A stretch of 64,000 bases of DNA from Mastigamoeba balamuthi (taxonomy: Eukaryota; Evosea; Mastigamoebida; Mastigamoebidae): contig CACRSC010000010.1 of assembly GCA_902651635.1 (NCBI GenBank), positions 1,159,794-1,223,793 on the forward strand, in the 5' to 3' direction. This document shows, one piece after another, positions 1 to 10,528 of the stretch. Below the pieces are notes generated by a model, which was not told the DNA's origin, made no database searches, and saw nothing but the letters and a program-made list of their open reading frames with translations. The translations under genes and the position numbers were made by a program. Position 1 is the first letter of the stretch. Every line of letters begins with the position of its first letter.

Positions 1-329
1 AATCACGAGCCACTGATGAAGGATGTCTTCGAATTCGGGGAGATAAAGTCTGTTCATGGCTCGGAAGTCAGACAGAATGGGACAGTCAGTGTTCTGGTGC
101 TGAAGGTGCCTGCAAGGACTCGTCTGGGAGAACCGTTTCCCATGATGTACAGGAGCTCAACCCAAGTTGTGTGGAGGTTCTCCAGCATTCATCGAGTTGC
201 TTGGAAGACTGTTCCCTTTGAGTGTGGTAGCTGTGCCAAACTGCAGAGTGGGACTTTCAAAATCATTTCCAATCGCCACATCCAGAAATGAAGAACAAAG
301 AAAGGAGGAAATGTTTGTAAAACTGACTT

Positions 330-1160
330 CCTATTTCCTGTTCTTTGCAGAGGAAGAGGAGATGAAAGTGCGCAGCTGGAGATGCTCTCCAACGACAGAG
401 GCAATTCCAGGGGGAAGGTGCTGCCTGCTGACTCTTCCAGGGGGGAATGCTGGACTTGTTGTGCCTATCGTGGCACTGATGAGACTGATCTCCTCCAGTG
501 CACTGGGAGTCCACTGCACACCGTACGAGTACTCGTATATCGTGCCATCTGCTGCTGACCTCCTGACCTTGACGTTGGTGTGCCCAGCCAGCCACGCATT
601 TCCTGTATTTCCTGTGTAAACCCCGTCATACATCTTGGGGTCCTCCATCGATCCGCAGGAAGACAGAAGCAAGCCCTTGGAGACAACGGGAAGGAATACC
701 TCTGCAATCCTCCCAACGGGACTGTGTGCACACTGCCTGCTGGAGTGCTATACTGGAGGGAGGACTCCTTGATATTGCCGTGCCCACTGATAATCATAAC
801 TGTGATTCGGCTCTGATGCTGTTCTCCAAACTCCTTCTCGATCCTGTTCATTGTCTCCGTGATTCCTGTATATAATATTAGATGTAGCACAATGATAACT
901 GATAAATAACAGAACAGTCATACCCTGAAAGGGAATACACCACAGCACACAGTTGTGGCACTGAGCAGGGTTGTTGAACCCTATCATGTGGCGCAGAGTG
1001 TTCCTGTATGGCTTTCTCTTGGTGAACCAATCTGTCTTAGCAACAACAATGACGTCTGTTGCTGCTGGACAGATAACTTGTCTATGCCTAGCAATGCTGC
1101 CTGCAATGATAGGCTCGTCACACTTACACATGCAGCACAGTACTTTGCCACATGCAAAGC
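330..1160 (-). CDS. Unrecognised multi-exon gene fragment
   Basis: I do not recognise this gene. Two minus-strand segments read well together. The first (about 1160-924) is cysteine-rich (CFACGK, then CCMCKCDEP), like a small zinc-binding module, and ends at a GT donor at 923/922. A 58-nt intron follows, and the second segment starts at 865 in matching phase and contains ITVMIISGHGN. Beyond about 700 a different frame (about 650-450, with a DGVYTGNTGNAW stretch) looks coding, but I could not find a splice in the right phase. The SGHG stretch resembles the His motif of clan CD peptidases, but I see no convincing catalytic Cys, so I do not name it so. Base composition is clearly more AT-rich than the genes from 4.6 kb on. 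It could be a decayed host gene or cargo of a mobile element. Confidence 0.3.
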
Positions 1161-1361
1161 AGGCCCATGGCCTGATTGATCATTATGTTAGATAATCACG
1201 TTACAAATAAACGTACCGTGCTGCGTCCCTCGCCACCTGAGGTCCTCCTGGCTGATTCGTTTGACAGCTGCTGTTTCAGCACAGCAGATAGAACGGGGGT
1301 CTGTGTTCCTGTTCTTCCCTATTGGTGGGTATTGTTAGTGGGGGAACATCATAAGAACTCA

Positions 1362-1745
1362 CTTGAGAACATTGCTGGATCTCTCTGCTGAACTCTCTCC
1401 AGCACTCAGAAGGGCTGCCATTTCAGCCCTGTACCAGAAGGTTGTGGAGAAGCTAATCAGCTCCTCGTCTTCCTTCGAAAGAAGCTCGGTGCTGTATACC
1501 TCAGTGTCAGTACAGAGACTCCAATGAAAGATATTGATAAGCACAGTGGACCGTGGGTGACGAGGTAGTGGTGGCTGGATTCCATTGGTCCTGGTGCTGG
1601 TGCTGGTGCTGGTGCTGTGGCATGGATAGCAGGCAGGTACGGCACCTGGAGGTGCAGAGTCCCTCATGAACCCACGTGCAAAGAATTTGTGTAAGGTGAT
1701 ATGAACCTCCAACGGAAATCTACTGTCGTGGTGTGTCATGTGCAT
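1362..1745 (-). CDS. Possible exon with Thr-Ser repeat, unknown
   Basis: An open minus-strand segment of about 128 codons that ends at a strong GTGAGT donor (intron would start at 1362). It encodes a short Ser-Thr run from a GGTGCT microsatellite near 1590-1617, followed by an acidic, more complex stretch (LLSKEDEELISF). It may be an upstream exon of the fragment at 330-1160, with candidate small exons between them, but I could not settle the phases. No family recognised. Confidence 0.2.
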
Positions 1746-1752
1746 CCACTAC

Positions 1753-2013
1753 AGTGCGTAGCAGACCCTTTACTACACACTGTAGCGGAAGTAGCAATGT
1801 AGCAGTGCATTGCAGAACGTGCTATAGCGCGTTCTGCTATGTGCTACACACAAATTGCCACTATAGTGCATAGCGAAGGGTCCACTATGCACTGTAGCAG
1901 AAGTATAAATGTAGTGGCACATAGCAGAACGTGCTATAGCGTGTTCCACTACACACAAAGTGCTGCTACAGTGCATAATGAAGGGTCTGCTATGCACTGT
2001 AGCAGAAGAATAA
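1753..2013. repeat. Tandem array, ~105-112 bp unit, nested palindromes
   Basis: About 2.4 copies of a unit that starts AGTGCRTARC at 1753, 1865 and 1970. Each unit is itself largely self-complementary: it contains a near-perfect 26-bp palindrome centred on GCTATAGC (1812-1837), plus paired TAGCAG and CTGCTA motifs. The copies have diverged by point changes and small indels, so the array is not very recent. Each unit could fold into a long hairpin. Confidence 0.75.
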
Positions 2014-2484
2014 ACCGATTTCTCCTGCTCTAACACTAATCCCTATGATGTCATTTGTGAGCTTGTTATTCTTCACAAAACGAGCCGCCCCAAGCCAAAA
2101 GTGCAGAGCACCAGCTCTCGTGTGGCAGAGAGCAAGAAGAAGAAGAAGGACAAGAAACAGAGGACCAAGGGCTGCACTGGGCCTATCATCACCATCATCC
2201 CGCCACCCTCTGTCCTTGAACCCGAGGCAATGTCTGTGACAGGAGGTATGTAGAACTCTGTGACTCTTTTCCCCTCTAACACTTTTCCCCTCTAACACTT
2301 TTCCCTTAAACATATAGGAGATGCTGCTTGTGCTGCATCAGCCAGCGAGCCCAAACTCTCCAGTGATGAGGAGTGCCAGGTCGGCAGTGAGGAGTACAGG
2401 GGGGTGCCCATCAGGGCACATGATGAAGCAGCAGCAGCAGAGGAACGTGCAGCAGCAGACTGTGTAGCGGTGCATAGCGGATGA
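2014..2484 (+). CDS. Lys/Glu-rich hypothetical, 3' exons only
   Basis: Open reading frame from just after a stop at 2011-2013 to the donor at 2246 (GTATGT), then a 72-nt intron (2246-2317, ending ATATAG) and a second exon to TGA at 2482-2484. The phases match (G|GT ... AG|GA), which makes a genuine splice likely. The product has a basic KKKKKDKK patch, a Pro/Ile stretch and an acidic tail. The intron contains three tandem copies of a TTTTCCCCTCTAACAC-type unit. The stop codon lies inside the following tandem array. I see no start; a 5' exon may lie upstream or be lost. No family recognised. Confidence 0.4.
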
Positions 2485-2720
2485 AAGAACTACATGCTGC
2501 TACACACCCTCTGCTACGCAGTATAGCAGACCCTGTGTAGCAGTGCGTAGCAGAGGCCTGTGTAGCGGTGCGTAGCGAATGATAGAACTACGTGTTGCTA
2601 CACACCCTCTGCTACGCACTGTAGCGGACCTTACGTAGCAGCGCGTAGCGAAGGCCTGCATAGCAGTGTGTAGTTCGATCATTTGCTATGCACTGCTATG
2701 CAAGCCTTCGCTATGCACTG
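2459..2720. repeat. Second tandem array, ~98 bp unit, related motifs
   Basis: About 2.6 copies of a ~98-bp unit starting TGTGTAGCGGTGC (near 2460 and 2559). It is built from the same TAGC/GCTA-bearing words (TGCGTAGC, GCTACACA) as the array at 1753-2013 and has similar internal dyad symmetry. The two arrays therefore probably come from one repeat family. Confidence 0.7.
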
Positions 2721-2955
2721 CAACATGCTTGATGTGAAGCATCAAGGCGCACTGCACTGTAAGACATCCCTGCCATCAATCCAGTAGCATTCCAGGCTCA
2801 TCTTAGTCACTAAGGACAATGACAACTGGTTGGAGCACTGTGTTCATCCATTCAGATTCGTCCTTCAATTGTGATGCTAATGCTGAGGGGCTGCACACAG
2901 GCTTAGCACCATCAAGGGAACTACCAAGGAGGTCAAATGCCTTGGAGAGCACATC

Positions 2956-3228
2956 ATGCAGATGACTTACTGTCACGCAGAAAGAGAGTCTCCTCTTCAG
3001 AGTATTGCGAACCTGGACTCCTGGCTCTCCAACTCTGATGAGCTACTCCCGACCAGTCCTCTGCAGATGGACCTCGAGATGTTTGAAGAGGGATTCATCA
3101 ACCCAGATGTGTTCTTTAATGGCCTGAATGACATTATGGCTGATCCAAAGGACTGCATCATGGATTGTGCTGGCAGTGATGATGATGATGCCCTCTCCTC
3201 TGATGAATCTGACCCTGAGTGTGACTAA
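2956..3228 (+). CDS. Acidic hypothetical protein, perhaps a last exon
   Basis: The frame is open from about 2885 and the first ATG that fits is at 2956 (another lies just upstream). It encodes about 90 residues that end in an Asp/Ser-rich tail (SDDDDALSSDESDPE) and a stop at 3226-3228. The sequence is complex enough to be coding, but no domain is recognisable. It lies between the tandem arrays and the dead transposase, so it may be part of a mobile element, or the last exon of the gene at 2014-2484. Confidence 0.35.
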   Translation: MQMTYCHAERESPLQSIANLDSWLSNSDELLPTSPLQMDLEMFEEGFINPDVFFNGLNDIMADPKDCIMDCAGSDDDDALSSDESDPECD

Positions 3229-3334
3229 AGCAATGAAACCAGTTGGTTATTACAATTGAAAGTCACTGTATCTGCTTTGAGTGGTTTTATTGATTACTAT
3301 TGACCACAAAACTACTGACACTTTTCATGCTGAC

Positions 3335-3440
3335 TCATATGCCAGCATATATGCCGGCACATACACTGTGCTGCTGGCATAGTTGATGGCCGAGCTGTGC
3401 CACTGGCACATAGCCCAGCACATATGCTGGCACATATCGC
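3335..3440. repeat. Short TGCTGGCACATA-type direct/inverted repeats
   Basis: Several imperfect copies of a 10-14 bp word (TGCCAGCATATATGCCGGCA, TGCTGGCACATA) in both orientations within about 100 bp. A similar run of TTTAGCAC/TAGTGC words lies at 3628-3680. Both fall in a gene-free, AT-richer stretch. Confidence 0.5.
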
Positions 3441-3689
3441 CTTTGTCACAAATCACTGAAAAATCTCTGTGAAATTGTGCTTCAAATGCTTCCATGAGCT
3501 TCTGATATTAAGGGCATGCACTATTGATCATTTGTAAAGATTTTGACACTTTGGTGGGAATTCTCACCCATCAGGTATACAGTAACATTTGTGTTTTATC
3601 TGCTGAAGTGCAAAATTCGAGCATGTAGTACTAATTTAGTGCAACATTTAGCACTGGTTTAGCACTAATTTGGTGTGCTGCACCTTATC

Positions 3690-4395
3690 TGCACCGCCAG
3701 ATCTATAGAGATAAAAAGAACCCCCCAGGGGGGCCAGGGCCAAGGTGATCCCTTGCAAAGCTGCACTCTTTCTTCGTAATGTTTGTTTGACATACTTGCA
3801 GTTACCAGCAGGTGCACATGCACTGCCCATTCATTCTGACTGCTGTACATCAAGCTGCTTGCTCTGCATGGTGTACAGCCTCACAGTCACAGCCAGAGGG
3901 TCCGTTTTTCAACCAGAACACAGTGGTCATTCATGAGAAGTGGTTTTATGCAAACCACCTGAGCCATCTGTATTGGATTGCTCCTAGACAGAGTGCCTCA
4001 GTGGCTTTGCTGCAGAGCAATCTGCACATTAAGATGGTGCTTGGGGCTGTTGCTTATCCTCGTTCAGACCTTAACTTCTCAGGGCAGATTGGTCTGATTC
4101 TTATGGTAAAGTCCTTTCTGCACTCGCCAGAGTAAGAACCATCTGAGAGGAACTCCTGTTTTCAAGGTACTGTGAGTTGTACTTCCCAGTTCTTCTCAAT
4201 GCTGATTGTTGAAATCCAGGCTCGTAATGTTGATGCAGAGTATTTCGTGAAGCTTCTTCAAGAGCATGTCATCCCTGACACTCTTCCACAGTATGGGCAG
4301 TGGGTTGCCCATGAATATTCTCAATTTTGGTGCTTGGAACTTGCTTCAGATCGCCATTAGCCATCTCAAAGATGCAGCCAGCACCCAAGCATCAA
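3690..4395 (+). mobile_element. Decayed mariner-type DNA transposon (transposase remnant)
   Basis: The frame from 3812 encodes a stretch that matches the plant/protist mariner-like transposase core: an EKWFY motif, then a Lys-Met-Val-Leu-Gly-Ala-Val-Ala-Tyr-Pro-Arg block and F-S-G-Q-I-G. A later frame (from 4172) carries VDAEYFVKLLQEHVIP, and a third (from about 4286) carries PMNILNFGAWNLLQ, which corresponds to the P-D-L-N-x-L-D-L-G-F-F region. In intact relatives the first motif is I-D-E-K-W-F; here the catalytic Asp is His (codon 3932-3934), and the third-motif Asp is Asn. With at least two frame breaks this copy is inactive. I did not find convincing terminal inverted repeats. Confidence 0.7.
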
Positions 4396-4605
4396 ATCGA
4401 TGAGATGGCAATTCTGCAAGCTGTTCACAGTGCAGACTCCATACACCTGAAAGAGAGAAATATAAGAGTAGCAGTATATTTCTTGACAATAATAAGAAGT
4501 GGCACTTTTCAAGAAGTACCTATGCAACTCCAATAATCGAACCGTATCGTGTATTCACAATTCAATAATAGTTATCTGGAGAAGGATCTGATGTACCTCT
4601 TCAAG

Positions 4606-7600
4606 TTAGGTGTCTTTCATATTGTTGATCGCCTTCAGTGCTTTTGCAATATTTTGCTTCGCCATCTCCTCCCCGACTCTGTTCCCAATTTGTTGTGCAA
4701 TATGAAGGTATTTCTCCCCAAAGTCCATTGCCTTGCGGTACTCTCCCAGTGACTGATAAGCATTTCCAATGCCACCACATGCCCGTCCCTCTGCGGCCCT
4801 ATCACCAACTTCCTTTGCAATAGCTAGTTGTCTCTCGTAATAAGCTATGGCCTGATTGTATTCCCCCAGGGACAGATACGCATTTCCCAGATTCCCAATT
4901 GCAATTCCCTCAATGGCCCTGTTGCCAATATCAGAAAAAATGGCAAGGCACCTCTCGTGGTGCTCTATGGCTTTGTGGTACACTCCCAGCACCTGATATG
5001 CATTTCCGAGGTTTCCATATGCCCTTCCCTCGCCGTTTCTGTCTCCGACCTCCTTCGTGATTGAGAGATGTTTCTCGTGATAGTTGATGCCCTTGAAGTA
5101 CTCCCTCAGTAACAGATAAGCATTTCCCAAGTTTCCGCAAGCCATTCCCTCTCCTGCCCTGTCACCTATCATCTCTTCTGCAATAGCTAGCTGCCTCTCG
5201 TGGTATCTGATAGCCATATGGTGGTCTCCCAAGCATTCATAGGCATTACCCAAGTATCCGCATACTGTTCCCTCCACTGATTTGTCGCCCAAGTCCTGTG
5301 CTATTGCCAGGCATCGCTCCTGGTGCTCGATCGCCTTTCGGTATTCCCCTATAGAAGCAAAGGAATTTCCGAGGCTCCCATAGGCCATTCCCTCTCCGGA
5401 CCTGTCGCTTACCTCTTTGGCAATGGCAAGGCGCCTCCCATGGTACTCTAGGGCCTTGGAGAACTCACCCAAGGACTGATAGGTGCTCCCTAGGTTTCCA
5501 AGAGCAATCCCCTCTCGGGCCCTGTCCCCGACCTCTTGCATGATAGATAGGCACCTCTCGTGATACTCGAGGGCCTTGTGGTGCTCTCCCAGGCTGTCAA
5601 ACGCATTTCCCAGACTTCCGTATGCCCTTCCCTCGCCAGTTCTGTCGCCAACCTCCTGCATGATGGCGAGGTGCCTCTCGTGAAGCTCGATAGCCTTACG
5701 GTACTCTCCGAGGGACTGAGAAACGCACCCCAATCTTCCATATGCTGTCCCCTCACCTGTCCTGTCTCCCATCTCCTTTGCGATGGCGAGCTGCATCTCG
5801 AGGTGTTCGATGGCCTTTTGGAACTCGCCCAATGAGTGGAACACATTACCCAGGTCTCCGTGGGCTTTCCCTTCATGTTCCCTGTCACCTTCCTCCCTAG
5901 CCATTGAGACTGCTTTCATGAGCCTCTGAATTTCATCTCCTTTTCCCCCTCTTGTGTCAGGACCATCGGACGCACGGCTACGTACATTTTGGATGAAGTG
6001 TAGTAATTGTGGCTGGGGGATAGTAACAAACCCGATCACAACATTCTTATTATCCGTCGTCAGGACATCTGCGTCACGTATTCTCTCACGTGTGAACACG
6101 AGACGTGGATATTTGGCCAGCAGGCCGAGCTCGAGTCCAATTTCCCTGCTTGTGCAGACTACGCGGACACCAGCGCCGTTAAGGCGCTCCAGCCAACTGT
6201 ATAGTTCCAGCGTGTCTTGTGCCTCGCGACACGAGCGGCAACAGATAACCGAGGGAGCGTCCGGACGAGACTCTATCGCATATATGAGCTCGTTGTCGTC
6301 GCACTGCGAGTCTACACCGCGCAGCCACAGCACGACGCGGGTGCTGCGAGGTACCGGAAGCTCGCGCACTTTGACGATAGTAGGGCTGGCGGAGGCGTCA
6401 ACAGCGACCACCTCCAGGCATGCGAAAGGGAGCAGCAGGACCTCTTCCTCATCAGGGTAGTTGCTGAGTTTGGAAACGTCCCGCGCCCCCACGGCGTCGA
6501 CCTCAAAAAGAAGTGAGCCCTTCGCGAACCTCAGCGCCTCGTCGCGGCTCTTGGATAGTGATGATAGCCGAGGCCAGACCACCTGCTGGCCCTTTACATA
6601 TGCTGCTGCGTTGGCTAGCCGCACACCACGGTACCCCAGACCGGACCACGCGGGAAGCTGCCGCATTCCGCGAACCAGCGAGTTGAGATACGGACGCCAC
6701 ATGGCGAAGTCACAGCTGTCGAGGGCATCGTTGACTATCCAATAAAAGAGGTCCGTCGTCCAGAGATGCACGGCTGCCAGGCTGTGGTCTGCTATGTCCG
6801 GATATGTCGCCTTCAGCAGCGAGACAGTGATAGGCAGCTGCGCCCTGGCCTCGTGCCACGAGTGGCGGGCCTCTGCGCTTGCTTCTCGTACAGCCACGGG
6901 AACAGAATCTACAAGCTCATCGGTAGTCGTACTCGCAGGCGTGCGGAGCATCTCGAACGAGAGGAACCTCAGTAGGCTGCCGCCGTTGGCCTCAGGCACC
7001 ACCCAAACGTCGCTGTCACTGACGATGCCTTGGTCCGTCAGGCGTGCCGTGAGGTCGTCAGTAGGCAGTATATCCCCACGGTGTATGAAGAACAAGCGCC
7101 CCTGGGCTCCAGATGCCATCTGTGCCGCCCTCTGCAGGTCGCCCATCCGGGCATCGCGTGCCACCAGCACCTCGAGGGGCCCTTCCTTGGCGAGCCCGTG
7201 CAGCCTCAGAGGTATCACTGTCGGCTTATCACCTATCACGTGGGCCGCATACTCCACAATGACACCTGAGACTTGGTCGAGGCACTGCGCCTCGATTGCC
7301 TGGAGCTCACCGAGGAGCGTGCTGCTCTGCGCGAAGACCCTCGAGGCGCGGAACCGCACGAGGCACAGCAGCACCAGCCCAGCCTCGTCGTACGACATGG
7401 GGGAGACCTTGCGGCAGCACAGCAGAGCGTACGCGTAGAAGAGGCCCTCCTTTGCGCGCAGCTCTCTCACAGCGCTAGTATTGACCCAGTTTTCTGACTC
7501 GAGCTTTCTGCGGTCGGTCTCCATGGCGGACGCCCATCCCAGGCACATAGCAGCAGCGCTGCGAGCAACGGCGGCAGCCTCGTCGGTAGTGTCCCACTGG

Positions 7601-8644
7601 CACACGAAGGCGCAGAGTACGGCGACTACGAGGGCTGACCACGACTCGCGGACCAGGTGGCACGAGCGCGAGATGAAGTCAGAGAGGTTACGGCACATGG
7701 CGTGGATGAGGTCTCCTCTCTCGGCGTCCTGGTGCCATGTCAGCGTCATAGACCCATCCGTGGACCGTTCTATCGGGCCGATGTTGTGCAGCGCATGCGA
7801 GACAAGTGTGCACATGGCGGGCTGCGAAAAGCACGCACTGGGGTCAAGCAGCAGGCAGCAGATCCTGCGCATCTGCTGTAGAGCGCCAGCGCGGAGGCAC
7901 GAGAAGGCCTGGAGCGCCTTGGGGGCGGCTTGGCCCCTGGTGGGCTGCGTGTGCTGATGGGGGTGAATCTGGGAGAGTGCTCCAGGCTGGGGCCAGGCAC
8001 AGTGGTATCAGTGCGTCTGCGCTGGCGTCCACCTGTCAACGCCGATCCCTCCTCTTCTCTGTCGGAGCTGTTTCTGGTGGCCTGTCATCCTCCCCGAGCA
8101 CCGCAGCTAGGGTATCGTGGAAGGAAGCTCTTGAGCCACCTCGAGTGCCACTGGCTGGGGGAGCCATTGGCATTGTGCCAATCTGCTGCTGCTTGTCTGC
8201 TGGGGCTGTTTCGTTACCGGCGATGCTCGGTTCTGCGAGGACGACCTCCACGGCAGCTCCACTGGCACCGAGAGGTGCGCGGCTGGGGGCAGTCAGTGCG
8301 CCAGCCTGCTCTTCTTTCCTGTTACCGTCAGGCCCAACGCCTGGCTGTTCACCGATGTCTGCGTCAGCTGGGCGTTGGTGGCTGGCGTTGAGGGCGATGA
8401 CCGATGGGGTCTCAGTGCGACGGTCCGTGCTGGGAGGCAAAGGTGGCAGCGTGTTCCCCTGGTTGTGTGTCGGCCTCTTCTTGTCTGAATGTGGGGAGTC
8501 CGTGGTTTGTGGACAGCTGTGGTCGGCGGCAGAGGAGCGAGAGGCACCTCTGTTTTGGGGTTCTGTTACGGCCTTCCTCTCCGACGGGCCTGTCTTCACC
8601 TGTGTAGCGGCACAGCATCGCCCACGCGTACATGCAGAACCCAT
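4606..8644 (-). CDS. UBL - ADP-ribosyltransferase - TPR protein
   Basis: The main exon (7872 or slightly upstream, to 4606) encodes about 1,088 residues. Residues 1-220 are a helical module shared with the DUF3638 giant at 45-54 kb. Residues ~220-295 look like a ubiquitin-like fold. Residues ~340-510 are an R-S-E-type ADP-ribosyltransferase: GYRG near 411, a SSLSKS strand, and the catalytic E-x-E within DEEEVLLLP near 475. An unnamed alpha/beta segment follows, then ten 40-residue TPRs (about 660-1060) of the kinesin-light-chain/LGN type (GDR..EG.A.GNLGNAY..LGEY). A probable first exon ends at about 8040-8100 and starts at ATG 8644 with MGSACTRGRCC, which fits N-myristoylation (G2, T6) plus palmitoylation (C5) and suggests membrane anchoring. 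That exon is otherwise low-complexity. The stop between the two parts means they need an intron, but my donor and acceptor phases do not agree, so the junction is unresolved. Substrate unknown. Confidence 0.82.
7222..7925 (-). repeat. Segment duplicated in the DUF3638 giant gene (copy A)
   Basis: This segment aligns, on the same strand, with 50325-51023. By eye about nine residues in ten agree over ~219 residues (one single-codon indel). Homology begins about 18 codons upstream of the Met at 7872 and stops abruptly at both ends, so it is a partial-gene duplication. The second copy is integral to the giant gene, so that gene is the likelier source (inference). Confidence 0.9.
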
Positions 8645-9127
8645 GATCGCGATCTCACGTGGGAGATGGCTGTTCTGTGCTTTACAACAATAGGTTCGCG
8701 ATTCTGCTGGATCTCTCAGATTGGGGCCCGTATCCTGCGCGATGACGTGCCCCAACCTTGGCAAGCTGTTGTCGACACTCTGACCGGTCGTCGGCGATCG
8801 TAACGCTGAGGCAGCGGTGCTGTATCCAGGACAAGCGTTGTGACCTTCACCACGTTACGCTGGGAGAGGCCTCGCTCTAGTGGGACTGCTGGGTCTTGTT
8901 CCCTCATAGCACTCCAGCCACAGCCTGCTGGGGCCTCCACGCCTGTTGCCCTGGAACACACGCTGAAGCGCAAGAAGAGGCAATTTCCTTCCCTATTGGG
9001 ACGTGGACGAAGCTGCGGGTCTGTATATCTGCCGTGACGTGGACGCTGCTGACGCGTCGAGCGAATCTGTCCGAAATAGCCGTTGGAGAAATCACATTAT
9101 TTCTCGCACTGAAAGCAACACGAGGCA
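8645..9127. other. Divergent intergenic region
   Basis: A 483-nt gap between the minus-strand UBL-ART-TPR gene and the plus-strand C2 gene. It presumably holds both promoters. I see no clear TATA box, no RNA gene and no credible ORF. Confidence 0.5.
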
Positions 9128-10073
9128 ATGTCGAAGGAGACGCTCACGGTGGAGATTATCGCGGGCAAGGGCCTCAAGTCGGGCGACCTCAACGGGCTCT
9201 CGGACCCCTACTGCGAGGTGCGCGTGCTGACGCTGGCCGGCCCCCGCGAGGAGACCAAGCGGACCAAGGTCATCAACAACACGCTGGACCCCGTCTGGAA
9301 CGAGTCCTTCACCTTCACCCCCTCGGACCCCAACGAGGACATCATCCAGATCAAGGTCTGCCCCCTTCCCAGCTGCCGGCCCCCAATCAGCACTCTGTCC
9401 TCCCCTAGAGGGTTTCAATTTCGTTCAAAGGGAAAAAGGCAACGTCGTCGCAACTCAAGTTTCGCACTTTCGCACTGATGACTGGGCGGGCAACCGAAAC
9501 AGGTGTACGACCACGACGACGCGACCGCAGACGACTACCTGGGGTCGATCGAGATCCCTGTGTGCGCTGCGTTTGGCAGGGGCAAGGTCGACGAGTGGCG
9601 CATGGTCCGCGCACCGCTTGCTGCACACCACACACATCCCCCAGCAACCCCCAGCAACCCCCAGCGGCGCGACTCGGAACTGACGGGGAGGGCCACGACA
9701 GGTCCGCAGCCCCACGGACAGGCTGGAAAAGGGCGAGGGGCAGCTGCACGTCGTCTATTCGTGGTCGGGCAAGCAGGGCAAGGTCGCCGAGGAGGAGGTA
9801 AAGCACAAGGGCGAGAAGGCGACCGAGAAGGTGAAGCAGAAGGAGAAGGAGAAGGGCAAGGACAAGAAGGAGAAGGAGAAGAAGCCCAAGAAGGAGAAGG
9901 ACAAGAAGAGGGACACCGAGGAGAAGGATAAGAAGGACAAGGGCAAGGACAAGGACAAAGACGAGAAAAAGGACAAGGGCAAGGACGAGAAAAAGGACAA
10001 GGACAAGGGAAAAGACAAGGACAAGGACGAGAAGAAGGACAAGGACAAGAAGGACAAGAAGGATAAGAAGTGA
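9128..10073 (+). CDS. C2-domain protein with Lys-rich KEKDKK tail
   Basis: Three exons: 9128-9355, 9503-9604 and 9702-10073, with introns of 147 and 97 nt; 233 residues. Residues 2-105 form one C2 domain: GLKSGDLNGLSDPYCEV carries the loop-1 aspartates and VYDHDDATADDYLG the loop-3 aspartates, so the Ca2+-binding set appears complete. This predicts Ca2+-dependent binding to anionic membranes. The last ~90 residues are almost only Lys, Asp, Glu and Gly, and could add electrostatic membrane or polyanion binding. The splice between IIQIK and VYDHDD restores the C2 core exactly, which supports the model. The second intron starts with the same GTCCGC hexamer as the next exon, so that site could slip. 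No start upstream competes with the ATG. Confidence 0.86.
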
Positions 10074-10528
10074 GCTGTATGATCCTCCTGAGTGAGAGTT
10101 TGACGAAATCAGAGCCTCTGTCGTCCCCAACACAAAAGGCCTGATCATCACCACGGCAACAACGCAATCGTCTCATTCAATACTCCCCGCGCAAAGCCAA
10201 TGTCGTCGAGCGTGATACGAGCGGTGGGCAGGCGGGCCATGTCAAAGACCTCGTCGGCGAGGTTGGTGAGTGAGCGAGGGGACGCCTGGTAGCAGGATGG
10301 TAGGACCAGGCAAGCGAGTCCATCATGGCTTCTGGATTGCTGCCCTTGAAGAACAACTACCAATTTAAAACTGGGCTTGCCATGAGTACGGCACCCCGGA
10401 CCGCAAGTTTGTGAAGGGCGTTTGGTCTGATGGCCATGTGGCTTGGGCCTCACACCCCGCCACGTTGAGCAAAGTCCGAACAACTTCATGCATGTTTGCT
10501 TGTGGTTAAATAACTGGGTGACTGGCTT
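10074..10528. other. Convergent intergenic region
   Basis: A 455-nt gap between the 3' ends of the C2 gene (+) and the BEACH-WD40 gene (-). No gene, RNA or repeat seen. Confidence 0.5.

Noticed and set aside
465-890. A caspase- or CHAT-type peptidase, from the SGHG motif
   Set aside because: No second catalytic Cys block could be placed in a supported frame; one short motif is not enough.
1753-2720. A CRISPR-like array
   Set aside because: Units are contiguous and self-complementary, with no unique spacers between them, in a eukaryotic context.
1-4600. A retroelement as the source of the left-end fragments
   Set aside because: I see no reverse transcriptase, integrase or terminal repeats; only the mariner-type transposase is recognisable.
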